Shown here: positions 42,813-51,495 of the stretch, one piece after another
How the letters are laid out: the number at the start of each line of letters is the position of its first letter
Numbering within the stretch: position 1 is the first letter of the stretch
Assembly (NCBI RefSeq): GCF_002109495.1
Contig: NZ_LVJN01000020.1
Coordinates: 418,300 to 482,299, forward strand
Direction: 5' to 3'
Source of the DNA: Magnetofaba australis IT-1
Lineage (GTDB): Bacteria > Pseudomonadota > Magnetococcia > Magnetococcales > Magnetococcaceae
Length of the DNA stretch: 64,000 bases
Program-made: the position numbers and the translations under genes
Notes under the pieces: generated by a model
Told to the model about the DNA's origin: nothing
Database searches by the model: none
What the model saw: only the letters and a program-made list of their open reading frames with translations

Positions 42813-43443
42813 GCGAATCTATATGGTGCCTCTGTGGGTGCGTCTATGGCACTGGTGTAATGCGGCGCTGTTCCTGACCCTGATCTATAGCGGCGCGAGC
42901 CTGCACTTTGCGGCGCTGGATCAACCCGCTCTGTTGCTGGAGTTCTCGGTTGCGCGCGAAGTGCACAACACCGCCGGGATCACATTGGCCGTACTCTTCT
43001 TCTTCTACGTCATGTTCACCATCCGCAATCGTGAATGGGGCCAGTATGCGCCGATCATGAGCATGGATTTTCTGCGCGCGCTGATCAAACAGGCCAAGTT
43101 CTATGGCGTCGATATCTTCACCGGCGCGCCGCACCCGTATGAGCCCAAACCCGAAGCGCGCTTCAATCCGTTGCAGCGCATCACCTACTTCGGCGTCGCC
43201 TACATGGGCATCCCGTTGATGATCCTGACTGGTTTGGCCTACATGTTCCCGCAGTACGCCCCGGATCGCATTTTGGGTATGGGCGGGCTGTGGCCACTGG
43301 CGTTGCTGCACTATCTGCTGGGGTTGTTCCTGACCGTCTTTCTGGTCATGCATATCTATATGGCCACCATGGGCCGGACGCTTACCAGCGACCTGCGCAT
43401 GATGTTCACCGGTTACCACGAGCACGAGGAGCATGAAAAATGA
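42805..43443 (+). CDS. Cytochrome b561-type quinone-reacting subunit
   Basis: This is a 212-residue integral membrane protein of the cytochrome b561/Ni-Fe hydrogenase b-subunit type. Likely haem b ligands are the His in LWHWCNAAL (first helix), VHNTAGITL (second), LHYLLG (third or fourth) and MHIYMATMGR (last). Four membrane helices are predicted. It would exchange electrons between the quinone pool and the periplasmic cytochromes encoded on either side. The second ATG (42805) is chosen because AGGGGAG lies about 7 nt upstream. Confidence 0.88.
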   Translation: MAKRIYMVPLWVRLWHWCNAALFLTLIYSGASLHFAALDQPALLLEFSVAREVHNTAGITLAVLFFFYVMFTIRNREWGQYAPIMSMDFLRALIKQAKFYGVDIFTGAPHPYEPKPEARFNPLQRITYFGVAYMGIPLMILTGLAYMFPQYAPDRILGMGGLWPLALLHYLLGLFLTVFLVMHIYMATMGRTLTSDLRMMFTGYHEHEEHEK

Positions 43444-45647
43444 GCGCGCCTGAGGGGAAATGGCATGTGCGCAATCGGCAGAAGCTCATCTGGGGGACGT
43501 TGATCGTCGCTCTGGTGGCGCTGATTGGCGGCAAGAAACTCTATCCGGCGTTTTTCACCAGCTACACCGGGGTGGTCAACGCCGAACTCACCTATGAAAA
43601 CAGCGCCCGTGTGGCCGATCCACAGTTTGAGCGCATCGCTGACGACCTGACAGTGGCCGCCAATGAGCGCAAAATCGACATCAAACTGGCCGACGAGAAG
43701 AACGCCTTTACCAAGCGGGTCAAGCGCGAGATGTTCCTCAATCTGCGCTCCAACAGCGCCGAGCGGCGCTACCCGCACATCGGCTACTTCCGCCAGGCGG
43801 GCATCAAGCAGTATGAAGGGCCCAAAACCTGCACTCAGTGCCACGAGACCATGCACGTCACCTCCACCGCCACCGGCGAAACCAAAGCGGTGAGCACCCT
43901 GGAGGATATCGTCGATACCGTGCACTTCAAGATGCAGACCACCGACAAGGGCTTCACCACCTGGGGCTATGACGGCCGCCAGGTGAACTCCGAAAAGACA
44001 CGCGCCATTCCCCTGGGCAAGATCAATCGCGGTTGCGGCGTGCCGGGCTCGTTCTCCTGGACCGGATGGGCGGTGCAGGTGAAGGGCAAGCCGATGCATG
44101 ACGGGCATGAGAAAGAGGTGCTCTACAGCGAAGGCTGCGGCCAGTGCCACATTGGCGGCAACTACCATCCGGCCACCGAGAAGATGATGCCGGTGGGGGA
44201 TGTGCCGGAAGAGGCCAAGCAGGGCATCGACTGCCTCATCTGCCACGCTGACCGCTATGACATGAATGAGCGTTACGTGGTTAAAGACGCCCATGGCATG
44301 CGCTGGAATCAGGATCGCAGTCTGGCGGCGGCGGTGACTGTGGGGATGCCCTCGCAGCGTAACTGCCTGTTCTGTCACCAGCACAATATGGGCGGCGACA
44401 CCGAGCAGGTGAACGATACCCGCGCTTCGCTGAAGAATCTGGGTAAAGTGCCCCGGATTCTGCATCCGGGCGCCAAACGCGGCACCTCGTTCCAGCCGGC
44501 CCATGACGTGCACTCGGCGGCGGGTCTGATCTGCACCGACTGCCATCAGCCGGAGGGGCACAAGATTCCGCGCGGCGTCAAGGGCGTAGACCTGGTGGCC
44601 AACGATCTGCCGGGCAAAGTGGTGGAGTGCGAGAACTGTCACACCAACGCGCCCCATTTGGAATCCCTGGATCGCGCCATCCTCAATGGCCACGTCAATC
44701 GTCTGGCGTGTGAAACCTGCCACATGACCAAACTGCGCGACGACAACATCGTGCTGCGCGACTGGCTGCATCCGGAGTTCATTGAGCACGAAGGACTCAA
44801 TGTCTACTACGACATCTACAAGTCCGGCGCGCCGGGCAAGGGCTTCCAGTTCCTGTGGTCCAACGGGCAGGGCACCTTCCTGGCCAACGCGCTGGGCGAC
44901 AACCCGACTCCGGGCAGCAGCTACAATCCGTTGATGAATCAACTGGTCAAGATCACCGATCCGGAGATCATCGCCGAGGTGCGCGCCAAGGCCGAAGAGC
45001 TGAAGAAGAAGTATCCGGAAGTGGATGTGGAGAAGTATGTGGCCGACGCCACCGACTTCCTGCGTCCGCTCTCACCGGAACAACGCGCTGAGCGCGCGCG
45101 GGTGATCGAGGAGAAGTTGCGTCCAGTGATGCAGATGGGGCAGAGCCGCATCTATCCGTTCAAGATGTTCAACGCGGTGATGTATGAGGATATGGGCAAC
45201 CAGGGACCGTTCGGCGCCATGATTCTGCCGTTCGACTACCCCACCTACTATGAGACCGGCAATCCTGAGGCCTCCATGGTGGCGGCCATGCAGCACCCCA
45301 TCATGAAGCGTATGTATGAAGAGCCGTTCAAGCTCTACATGATGGATGAGTTTATGAAGTACTTCGGCGTGGGCGAGTGGAACACCACTTTCCCGCTGAC
45401 CGCCGACAACAAGCCGACCCAGAACGTGCAGGCCAACTGGATGCGGCAGATGGGCACGCTGTTCGTCAACCATGGCATCCGCAAAGATGGGCACAAGTGC
45501 CAATCCTGCCATACGGACAAAGGTGACGGCATCATGGACTTCAAAGCGCTGGGTTACCCGCCTGAGCGGGTGGAGGATCTGCAAACGGTGCTCAAGCCCA
45601 ATCTGAAGCGCGCAGCGCTCAAACAGGCTGGGGGCGAAGGCTCCTGA
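43440..45647 (+). CDS. Octahaem c-type cytochrome, membrane-anchored
   Basis: This is a 735-residue protein with an N-terminal membrane anchor (about residues 17-35) and eight CxxCH motifs (CTQCH, CGQCH, CLICH, CLFCH, CTDCH, CENCH, CETCH, CQSCH). The last motif is separated from the others by 200 residues of haem-free, helical sequence. All motifs are CxxCH, with no CxxCK catalytic haem as in NrfA. It could be a terminal reductase or oxidase of the octahaem superfamily, or an electron conduit; the substrate is unknown. The ATG overlaps the cytochrome b stop. GTs or maturation genes are not adjacent. Confidence 0.85.
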   Translation: MSAPEGKWHVRNRQKLIWGTLIVALVALIGGKKLYPAFFTSYTGVVNAELTYENSARVADPQFERIADDLTVAANERKIDIKLADEKNAFTKRVKREMFLNLRSNSAERRYPHIGYFRQAGIKQYEGPKTCTQCHETMHVTSTATGETKAVSTLEDIVDTVHFKMQTTDKGFTTWGYDGRQVNSEKTRAIPLGKINRGCGVPGSFSWTGWAVQVKGKPMHDGHEKEVLYSEGCGQCHIGGNYHPATEKMMPVGDVPEEAKQGIDCLICHADRYDMNERYVVKDAHGMRWNQDRSLAAAVTVGMPSQRNCLFCHQHNMGGDTEQVNDTRASLKNLGKVPRILHPGAKRGTSFQPAHDVHSAAGLICTDCHQPEGHKIPRGVKGVDLVANDLPGKVVECENCHTNAPHLESLDRAILNGHVNRLACETCHMTKLRDDNIVLRDWLHPEFIEHEGLNVYYDIYKSGAPGKGFQFLWSNGQGTFLANALGDNPTPGSSYNPLMNQLVKITDPEIIAEVRAKAEELKKKYPEVDVEKYVADATDFLRPLSPEQRAERARVIEEKLRPVMQMGQSRIYPFKMFNAVMYEDMGNQGPFGAMILPFDYPTYYETGNPEASMVAAMQHPIMKRMYEEPFKLYMMDEFMKYFGVGEWNTTFPLTADNKPTQNVQANWMRQMGTLFVNHGIRKDGHKCQSCHTDKGDGIMDFKALGYPPERVEDLQTVLKPNLKRAALKQAGGEGS

Positions 45648-45678
45648 TCCTGGCTGAGATTGTTTGTTCCACGCGTCA

Positions 45679-45710
45679 ATGCGCGGCCCTCTGGGCCGCG
45701 CATTATTATT
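45679..45710 (+). terminator. Intrinsic terminator of the cytochrome operon
   Basis: A perfect 11-bp stem ATGCGCGGCCC/GGGCCGCGCAT with a TCT loop is followed by TATTATT. It lies about 30 bp after the octahaem cytochrome stop. Confidence 0.8.
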
Positions 45711-45718
45711 GCGCCAAA

Positions 45719-45774
45719 CTGCGTCGGTTGCGTATATCCCGGGCTTGGCCCAGGCGCATACGCAACCGACGCAG
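45719..45774. repeat. Perfect 17-bp inverted repeat between convergent genes
   Basis: CTGCGTCGGTTGCGTAT (45719-45735) is repeated in inverse orientation at 45758-45774 around a 22-nt loop that contains CCCGGGC and GGCCCAGGC. It lies just beyond the terminator of the cytochrome operon and 85 bp after the HU stop. It may terminate the HU transcript or be a protein-binding or mobile remnant. Confidence 0.7.
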
Positions 45775-45859
45775 CACATGTTTCGCTACGCAGTTTGTGA
45801 GTTTGTCAGAGATGCAGTGCAGGGGGGGCGATCGCCGGAGTTCACGGCGCGGGAGAGCG

Positions 45860-46162
45860 TTACTCTGATTCGCGGTCGGGGTTGACCTTCAGCTTGAGCC
45901 CTTGGCCAGCTTTAAAGCGCACCTGCTGGCTGGCGTCGATGCGAATACGATCGCCGGTTTGCGGGTTGCGGCCTTCGCGGGCGGAGCGTTTTCCAATGCT
46001 GAAGGTGCCAAAGCCCAGGAGTTGGACTGTTTTGCCATCAGCCAGGGTTTCGCCGATCACCTCCAGAGTTTCGCTGATGATGCGGCTAACGTCTTCATAG
46101 TCCTGTTCAGTGCGTTCGCTGACGCGACGCTTCAGTTCATTCAGATTCATTGCTGGAGCCAT
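45860..46162 (-). CDS. HU/IHF-family nucleoid DNA-binding protein
   Basis: This is a 100-residue histone-like protein. The family signature GFGTFSIGKRSAREGRNPQTGDRI covers the beta-arm region, followed by VRFKAGQGLK. The C-terminus VNPDRESE is slightly extended and acidic. It bends DNA as a dimer. The ATG at 46162 or at 46150 could be the start. It is a monocistronic gene between the cytochrome and zinc regions; whether it is HU or an IHF subunit cannot be settled, since the arm resembles both. Confidence 0.9.
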   Translation of the reverse strand: MAPAMNLNELKRRVSERTEQDYEDVSRIISETLEVIGETLADGKTVQLLGFGTFSIGKRSAREGRNPQTGDRIRIDASQQVRFKAGQGLKLKVNPDRESE

Positions 46163-46408
46163 CCACTCTATCTTGCGCGTTTAATTAATCCCACGTCGAA
46201 TGCGGGAGAAAATCGCCAGGGCTTTATTAGCCTCATTCGCTAAAGTCCAGGAATGACTTTAGGGTTTGAAATCTCGCGAATAAGTTCACCTCACTACAGG
46301 ATACTCCCATCAGAAACATTTTCCCAGAGGCAATTCATACTATTCCTGCAAAATCAGGCAAACGATCTGCGTGATGTTCCAGTAGAGTTTACCAAAGCGT
46401 GAGGTTTT

Positions 46409-47212
46409 TCAGATGGATTGGGCAGGCGCCCGCAGGGTGCTCAGAATGAATAAAAAAGTGGCGGCGACCACGATGGAGGGGCCGGAGGGGGTGTCCCACG
46501 CCAGCGAAGCGGAGAGACCGCCGACCACTGACGCCACGCCGATGAGGGAAGCGAGGATGGCCATGGACTCCGGCGACAGGGCGAAACGGCGCGCGGTGGC
46601 GGGAGGGATGATGAGCAGGGAGGTGATCAGCAGCACTCCCACCACTTTCATGGCCAGGGCGATCACCAGGGCGATGAGTAGCATAAATGTCAGGCGCGTA
46701 CGCGCCACCGGGACGCCTTCGGCCTGGGCCAACTCCTGACTCACGGTCAGGGCCAGCAACGGGCGCCAGATGCGCATCAGCACGGCCAGGATGAGCGCGC
46801 CGCCCAGCACGATGCTGAGTAGATCGGATTGACTCACCGCCAGGATATCGCCAAACAGATAGCTGAGCAGATCCACGCGCACAAAGGTGAGGAAGCTGAT
46901 GGCTACCAGGCCAATGGAGAGTGCGGCGTGGGAGAGGATGCCCAACAGGGTGTCGCTGGAGAGACGGGGATTGCGCTGCAGGATCACCAGCAGCAGGGCG
47001 ATGGCCACCGCCACGATGGCCACGGCGAACATGGGGGCCAGATCCAGCAGTAGGCCCAACGCCACCCCCAACAGCGCCGAGTGCGCCATGGTGTCGCCGA
47101 AATAGGCCATGCGCCGCCACACGATAAAGCAGCCCAGCGGACCGCCGATGATGGCGATGGCCGCGCCCGCCAGCAGGGCGCGCCAGAAGAAGTCATCCAA
47201 CAACATCTCCAT
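46409..47212 (-). CDS. znuB: Zinc ABC transporter permease ZnuB
   Basis: This is a 267-residue ABC-3 family permease with about eight membrane helices. The N-terminal RALLAGAAIAIIGGPLGCFIVWRRMAYFGDTMAHSALLG is characteristic of zinc/manganese permeases. The first base overlaps the znuC stop. With ZnuC and ZnuA it imports Zn2+; the specificity comes from the adjacent Zur gene and operator. Confidence 0.93.
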   Translation of the reverse strand: MEMLLDDFFWRALLAGAAIAIIGGPLGCFIVWRRMAYFGDTMAHSALLGVALGLLLDLAPMFAVAIVAVAIALLLVILQRNPRLSSDTLLGILSHAALSIGLVAISFLTFVRVDLLSYLFGDILAVSQSDLLSIVLGGALILAVLMRIWRPLLALTVSQELAQAEGVPVARTRLTFMLLIALVIALAMKVVGVLLITSLLIIPPATARRFALSPESMAILASLIGVASVVGGLSASLAWDTPSGPSIVVAATFLFILSTLRAPAQSI

Positions 47213-48039
47213 TACAGCGCATCCTTCTGTTGATCCGCATCCATGTGTTGCGGCGCTTCCTGGCGGCGTTTGGCGCAGCCCGGGGTATGGCAGACGTGGC
47301 CGTCTATGGCGTGTTCATGATCGTGTTGGTGGGTGTAGACCGCATAGGCCCCCGCCAACCCTTCGCCGAACAGGCTGGTGAACTCAGGATGGCGCGCCAC
47401 GCTCAAGGGTTCTCCCTCGCAACAGATGTGTCCATTCAGACAGATGACCCGGTCGGTGGAGGACATCACCATATGCAGATCATGGGAGACCATCAGAATG
47501 GCGCAGCCGTAGTGTTTACGCAGCTGCGCAATGAGTCGATAGAGCGCGGCTTCGCCAGCAAAGTCAACCCCTTGAGTGGGTTCGTCCAGTACCAACAGAT
47601 CGGGTTTGGTCAGTAGCGCGCGGGCCAGTAGCGCGCGCTGAAACTCGCCGCCAGAGAGTCCCTGCACCGGGGCGTCCAGGCGGCTGGCCACGCCGGTCTC
47701 CTGCAGAGCTTGTAGAATTTCGGCGTCATCATGGCGGTGGGTGAGGGTCATCAAGCGACGCACGTTCAGGGGCAAGGCGGGATCGATGCGCATGCGCTGC
47801 GGCGCATAGCCGATGCTCATCCCCGGGGTGCGATGGATGCGGCCCGATTGTGGTTTGATCAAGCCCAGCAGCGCTTTGAGCAGGGTGGTCTTGCCAGCGC
47901 CATTGGGGCCGATGAGGGTGACGATCTCGGCGCGATGGATGATCAGGTCCACGCCACTGAGAATGGTCTGGTCGCCAAAGCCGATACTCAGCCCTTCAGC
48001 GGTAAGCAAGGCTGCGGTGTGTGGCGCAGCGGCGTTCAA
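47212..48039 (-). CDS. znuC: Zinc ABC transporter ATPase ZnuC
   Basis: This is a 275-residue ATPase with Walker A GPNGAGKTT, signature LSGGEFQR, Walker B LLVLDEPTQGVD and H-loop SHDLH. The C-terminal 40 residues are His/Cys-rich (THQHDHEH, GHVCHTPGC), suggesting metal sensing or storage on the cytoplasmic side, a feature seen in some ZnuC proteins. It overlaps zur by 4 bp, so zur-znuC-znuB form one operon. Confidence 0.93.
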   Translation of the reverse strand: MNAAAPHTAALLTAEGLSIGFGDQTILSGVDLIIHRAEIVTLIGPNGAGKTTLLKALLGLIKPQSGRIHRTPGMSIGYAPQRMRIDPALPLNVRRLMTLTHRHDDAEILQALQETGVASRLDAPVQGLSGGEFQRALLARALLTKPDLLVLDEPTQGVDFAGEAALYRLIAQLRKHYGCAILMVSHDLHMVMSSTDRVICLNGHICCEGEPLSVARHPEFTSLFGEGLAGAYAVYTHQHDHEHAIDGHVCHTPGCAKRRQEAPQHMDADQQKDAL

Positions 48040-48557
48040 TGGTCAGCTCCCGGCGCTTGGGGCGTTTGCGCGCGGCAGTTGGGGCAGAGGCCGTGGGCCT
48101 CCAATACCAAGGCGCGAATGGAAAAGCCCAGCGCATCGGCTTGGGCGCGCAGGCTCTCCATGCCGCGTTCCGAGGGGATTTCACTGACCACGCCGCAGGC
48201 GTCGCACACCAGCAGCGCCGCCGGGTCATGGGTTTGTCGCGCCGGACAGGCCACATAGGCGTTGAGGCTGGCGATGCGGTGGATCAGCCCCAGCTCCAAC
48301 AGAAATTCCAATGCGCGATAGATGGTGGCGGGGGCGGCGCGCTTGCCATCCTCAGCATAGCGGTCGAGGATCTCATAGGCGCCCATGGCGGCGTGACTGA
48401 GAGCGAGGATCTCCAACACGCGGGCGCGTCCGGCGGTAAGGCGGGCGCCACGTTCGCAGCACACTTTCTCAGCGTGTTGGCGCAAGCGCGCCATGCACTG
48501 GGCATGGTCGTGATCCGGTTGCGGAAACGGCGCGTTGGGGACAACGCTGGCGCTCAT
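48036..48557 (-). CDS. zur: Zinc uptake regulator Zur (Fur family)
   Basis: This is a 173-residue Fur-family repressor. The DNA-binding winged helix includes LTAGRARVLEILALSHAAMGAYEIL and TIYRALEFLLELGLIHRI. The structural zinc site has CxxC pairs CDAC and CPNC. The N-terminus carries a His-rich segment (PDHDHAQC). With zinc bound it should repress znuA and its own operon through the palindrome at 48608-48626. It is first in the zur-znuC-znuB operon. Confidence 0.92.
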   Translation of the reverse strand: MSASVVPNAPFPQPDHDHAQCMARLRQHAEKVCCERGARLTAGRARVLEILALSHAAMGAYEILDRYAEDGKRAAPATIYRALEFLLELGLIHRIASLNAYVACPARQTHDPAALLVCDACGVVSEIPSERGMESLRAQADALGFSIRALVLEAHGLCPNCRAQTPQAPGADH

Positions 48558-48607
48558 GTCGACTCCTTGCGTGGCGGCGTCATGGAGGAAAGGGTTTGCC
48601 TTGCACG

Positions 48608-48626
48608 AATGTTATAATATAACATT
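48608..48626. promoter_or_regulatory. Zur box between zur-znuCB and znuA
   Basis: The perfect 9-1-9 palindrome AATGTTATAATATAACATT lies between the divergent zur and znuA genes, 51 bp before zur and 43 bp before znuA. It contains GTTATAATATAAC, matching the Zur-type consensus of proteobacteria, and overlaps a TATAAT-like -10 on both strands. One dimer site could therefore control both operons. Confidence 0.88.
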
Positions 48627-48668
48627 GCATTCCAACGCAACCCATCTCACCCTGTTGGAGTGATGCAG

Positions 48669-49814
48669 ATGTTTCATTTGTTCAATCTATTATTCATGCG
48701 GGCAACACGTTCATTGCAGTTGATCTTCACCCTTGTCGGCGCGCTAATGCTGAGCGCGCAGTCGGTCGCGGCGAAGCCGCGGGTGGTGGCTTCCATTCAA
48801 CCCATTCACAGCATCGCCAGCGTGGTGATGGCGGGGGTGGGCGAGCCCACGCTTCTGGTTGCGGGCGGCGGTTCGCCCCACGACGCCGCGCTGCGACCCT
48901 CCCAGGCGCGCGCATTGGCCAAGGCCGATGTGGTGTTCTGGGTGGGGCCGACGTTGGAGAGTTTTCTGGTCAAGTCGTTGGCGACGCTGGGCCAAAACGC
49001 GCACAGCGCGCCTTTGATCGAGACGCACGGATTGTCGCTTCAACACATGCGGCGCGGCGGCGTATGGGGCGAGGGGCATCATCACCATCATGCGGACCAT
49101 GACGCTGCGCATGAGGATCATGACGCGCATGATCACGAGGCGCAAGAGCATGCGGATCATGACGCGCATGATCACGAGGCGCATGAGCATGAGGATCATG
49201 ATGAGCATGATCACAAGGCGCAAGAGCATGCGGACCCTGATCACGCAATGGGTGCGCAAGAAGGCTCAACCGGTGAGACAGCCGCCATGGATCCGCACAT
49301 CTGGCTCGACCCGCACAATGGCGCCGTGATGGCCGCGCACATGGCCGCCGTGTTGGGGAAAGCGGACCCCGCCAACGCCGCGCTCTATACGGAAAACGCT
49401 CGTCGTTTCGCGCAGAACCTGGCGCAATGGGAGGCTCATGCGCGCACGCGTCTGGCGCCGCTGCGGGGCGCGCCCTACCTGGTGTTCCATGATGCCTATC
49501 ATGCGTTTGAAGCCCATTTCGGCCTCACGCCGGTGGGGGCCATCAGCATCAGTCCGGAGCGGCGTCCCGGCGCCAAGCGACTGCATGAACTGCGTCGTAT
49601 CGTGCAACAACGCAACGCGCGCTGCCTGTTCAGCGAGCCACAATTCCCTTCGGCCATTGCGCAGTCGGTGATTGAGGGCTCGGCGGCGCGTCTTGGGGTG
49701 CTCGACCCGCTGGGCGCAGAGCTGAAACCGGGGCCGGACGCCTATCTCCAGTTGCTGGATCAACTGGTGGAGAGTCTGACGGCGTGTCTGGGCGCAGAGG
49801 CGGCGTCCCATTGA
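48669..49814 (+). CDS. znuA: Zinc-binding periplasmic protein ZnuA
   Basis: This is a 381-residue cluster A-I solute-binding protein with a signal peptide ending near SVAAKPRV. The start is the ATG at 48669 because GGAG lies 8 nt upstream; an ATG 6 bp earlier is possible. Zinc ligands expected of ZnuA are visible: His in GGSPHDAALRPSQ, His in DPHIWLDPHN, His in YLVFHDAYHAFE, and the Asp/Glu region near the C-terminus. A His/Asp/Glu-rich loop of about 60 residues (138-198) has direct repeats of DHDAHDHEA type. It hands zinc to ZnuBC. Confidence 0.92.
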   Translation: MFHLFNLLFMRATRSLQLIFTLVGALMLSAQSVAAKPRVVASIQPIHSIASVVMAGVGEPTLLVAGGGSPHDAALRPSQARALAKADVVFWVGPTLESFLVKSLATLGQNAHSAPLIETHGLSLQHMRRGGVWGEGHHHHHADHDAAHEDHDAHDHEAQEHADHDAHDHEAHEHEDHDEHDHKAQEHADPDHAMGAQEGSTGETAAMDPHIWLDPHNGAVMAAHMAAVLGKADPANAALYTENARRFAQNLAQWEAHARTRLAPLRGAPYLVFHDAYHAFEAHFGLTPVGAISISPERRPGAKRLHELRRIVQQRNARCLFSEPQFPSAIAQSVIEGSAARLGVLDPLGAELKPGPDAYLQLLDQLVESLTACLGAEAASH

Positions 49815-49853
49815 TGCGCGCACGGCGTTGAAATGCGCCGACAGGAGACTCAC

Positions 49854-49890
49854 GCGCTCCCGGCCATGACGGCTGGGAGCGCGTCCTCTT
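49854..49890 (+). terminator. Hairpin terminator after znuA
   Basis: An 8-bp stem GCGCTCCC/GGGAGCGC (49854-49861 and 49875-49882) is followed by GTCCTCTT. It lies 40 bp after the znuA stop. Confidence 0.55.
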
Positions 49891-49930
49891 CGGTAGGCGC
49901 GTCGCCGCGTTAGGCGGCACAAGTGCGGCT

Positions 49931-50059
49931 TATACAGCGATAGGAAACCAAACCTGCACAGAACGGCCAATGTTTGTGTGACGTAGCTTGAGCTTGCGCT
50001 GACTATTGGCCGCCGACCAGTCGGCGGCGGGGGCTGGGGGCGGCGCCCCCAGCGGGTGT
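49931..50059. repeat. MITE-like repeat copy B, left part (interrupted by IS1111-type element)
   Basis: The stretch begins TATACAGCGATAGGAAACCA and contains GACTATTGGCCGCCGAC with its inverted GTCGGCGGC and CTGGGGGC/GCCCCCAGCGGGTGT, matching the complement of the copy at 6608-6836. It stops after GCGGGTGT where the IS element begins; the other part resumes at 51496. Confidence 0.72.
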
Positions 50060-50149
50060 AATGGAATGGTCCGCTCCGCTACCCAAACGGCCTCGCAATG
50101 GGCCAAGATGGTGGTGTGTTTTTCCATCTCAACGGAGTCGGAGCGGACC

Positions 50150-51193
50150 ATGAGCAATCATATCGAAAACGGACAGGTACGGGTACTGGGTATTGATCTG
50201 GGCAAGAGCGTGTTTCAGTTGCATGGCGTCGATGCGCGCGGCAAGAGCGTTCTGAAACAGCGCTTGAAACGAGATAAGTTACTGGAGTTCATGGCGCAAC
50301 TGCCGCCGTGCCTGGTGGGGATGGAAGCCAGTAGCGGCGCCCACCATTGGGCGCGGAAATTTCAGGGATATGGGCATGAGACGCGTCTGATGGCGCCGCA
50401 ATATGTGAAGCCCTACGTCAAGCGGCACAAGAACGACAGCGTGGACGCCGAAGCGATTTGCGAAGCGGTCCAGCGGCCCAACATGCGCTTTGTGGGGATC
50501 AAAAGCGTTGCCCAGCAAGAGATATTGGCGCTGCATCGGATACGCAGTTTGGCGGTGAAGAACCGCACGGCGTTGGTGAATCAGATTCGGGGACTGCTGG
50601 CAGAGTATGGGATCGTATTTCCCAAGAGCATTAAGCAGGCGCGACGAGCGATTGTGCTGATTTTGAGTGATGAGAGTCTGGAATTGAGTCCGCTGTTTTT
50701 GCGCTTGCTGGAGGAGGAGTGTGAGGAGTTGACGCGTCTGGATGAGCGCATAGCGATGTATGACAATGAGATTGAGGCGCTGGCCAAGGCGGATCCACAG
50801 TGTCGGCTACTGATGACGATCCCGGGAGTGGGGCCAATCACGGCGACGGCGCTGTTGGCGTCGGTGGGGGATGTGCGGGCGTTTAAGAATGGCCGAGAGC
50901 TGTCGGCGTGGATAGGGTTGGTTCCCAATCAGCACTCCACAGGGGGCAAGGCGTGGCTGACGGGGATCAGCAAGCGTGGCAATGGTTATCTTCGCACCTT
51001 GTTGATTCATGGCGCGCGGGCGGTGTTGCGTGTAGCGGAGAAAAAGCCGGACCGCCGCAGCCGGTGGGTGGTGTCGGTGTCGGAACGCCGCGGCGCGAAT
51101 AAAGCGGTGGTGGCGCTGGCCAACCGCATGGCGCGCAGCGCATGGGCGATGCTGGTGAAGCAGGAGGCCTATCAGGTCAGAGCCACTGTGTAG
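50150..51193 (+). CDS. IS110-family (IS1111 group) transposase
   Basis: This is a 347-residue DEDD transposase. The RuvC-like N-terminal domain has D16 (GIDLGKSVFQLHG), E59 (GMEASSG) and the D96/D99 pair (KNDSVDAEA). The C-terminal domain has the predicted catalytic Ser263 in HSTGGKAWLTGISKRGNGYLR. A GGAG site lies 6 nt before the ATG. All motifs are intact and no frameshift is seen, so it may be active. It catalyses RNA-guided recombination in characterised relatives. Confidence 0.92.
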   Translation: MSNHIENGQVRVLGIDLGKSVFQLHGVDARGKSVLKQRLKRDKLLEFMAQLPPCLVGMEASSGAHHWARKFQGYGHETRLMAPQYVKPYVKRHKNDSVDAEAICEAVQRPNMRFVGIKSVAQQEILALHRIRSLAVKNRTALVNQIRGLLAEYGIVFPKSIKQARRAIVLILSDESLELSPLFLRLLEEECEELTRLDERIAMYDNEIEALAKADPQCRLLMTIPGVGPITATALLASVGDVRAFKNGRELSAWIGLVPNQHSTGGKAWLTGISKRGNGYLRTLLIHGARAVLRVAEKKPDRRSRWVVSVSERRGANKAVVALANRMARSAWAMLVKQEAYQVRATV

Positions 51194-51478
51194 AGAGAGT
51201 GCAATACAACTCTAAAAGAAAAACAGGCCGATAAGGAAAGAACAAGAGATCCCACCAGCCAGGTTGCGAGAGAGAGTCGAGATTGATGGCGTGAAACGGC
51301 ATAGCCCTGCGTGGCCAAAAACCTGTTCTGCCCAAGGGCCCATAGAGGTCGAGGGTGTGTTGAGGAGGGCCACGCGCAAATTCCATCAGGGCCAGAGGGC
51401 GACAAGCCCCTCATCAACAGGCCGGATACATGGGCGCAACTAAGCCTCACACATCAATGGATATTTTCTCTTGCTGTG
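51194..51478 (+). ncRNA. Candidate bridge-RNA region of the IS1111-type element
   Basis: This 285-bp 3' noncoding segment between the transposase stop and the right inverted repeat has no good open frame. In the IS1111 group the bridge RNA is encoded at the 3' end. Short matches include ATACATGGGC (51426-51435), identical to the right junction at 51491-51500, GGGTGT (51353-51358), identical to the left target flank, and TCTGCCCA (51327-51334), complementary to the right flank 51496-51503. The RNA is inferred and its ends are unknown. Confidence 0.45.
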
Positions 51479-51495
51479 GCGGAGCGGACCATACA

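Larger units (their letters stand above)
50060..51495 (+). mobile_element. IS110-family element, IS1111 group, inserted in a MITE-like repeat
   Basis: This is an element of about 1.44 kb. It has 14-bp perfect subterminal inverted repeats, ATGGTCCGCTCCGC (50066-50079) and GCGGAGCGGACCAT (51479-51492), the hallmark of the IS1111 group. A third, similar copy overlaps the transposase start (50141-50152). Flanks match the two halves of the repeat seen intact at 6608-6836, with no clear target duplication, as expected. The exact ends are uncertain by a few bases. Confidence 0.8.

Noticed and set aside
45719-45774. attC-like recombination site
   Set aside because: No integron integrase or cassette structure is present, and the stem is a simple perfect inverted repeat.
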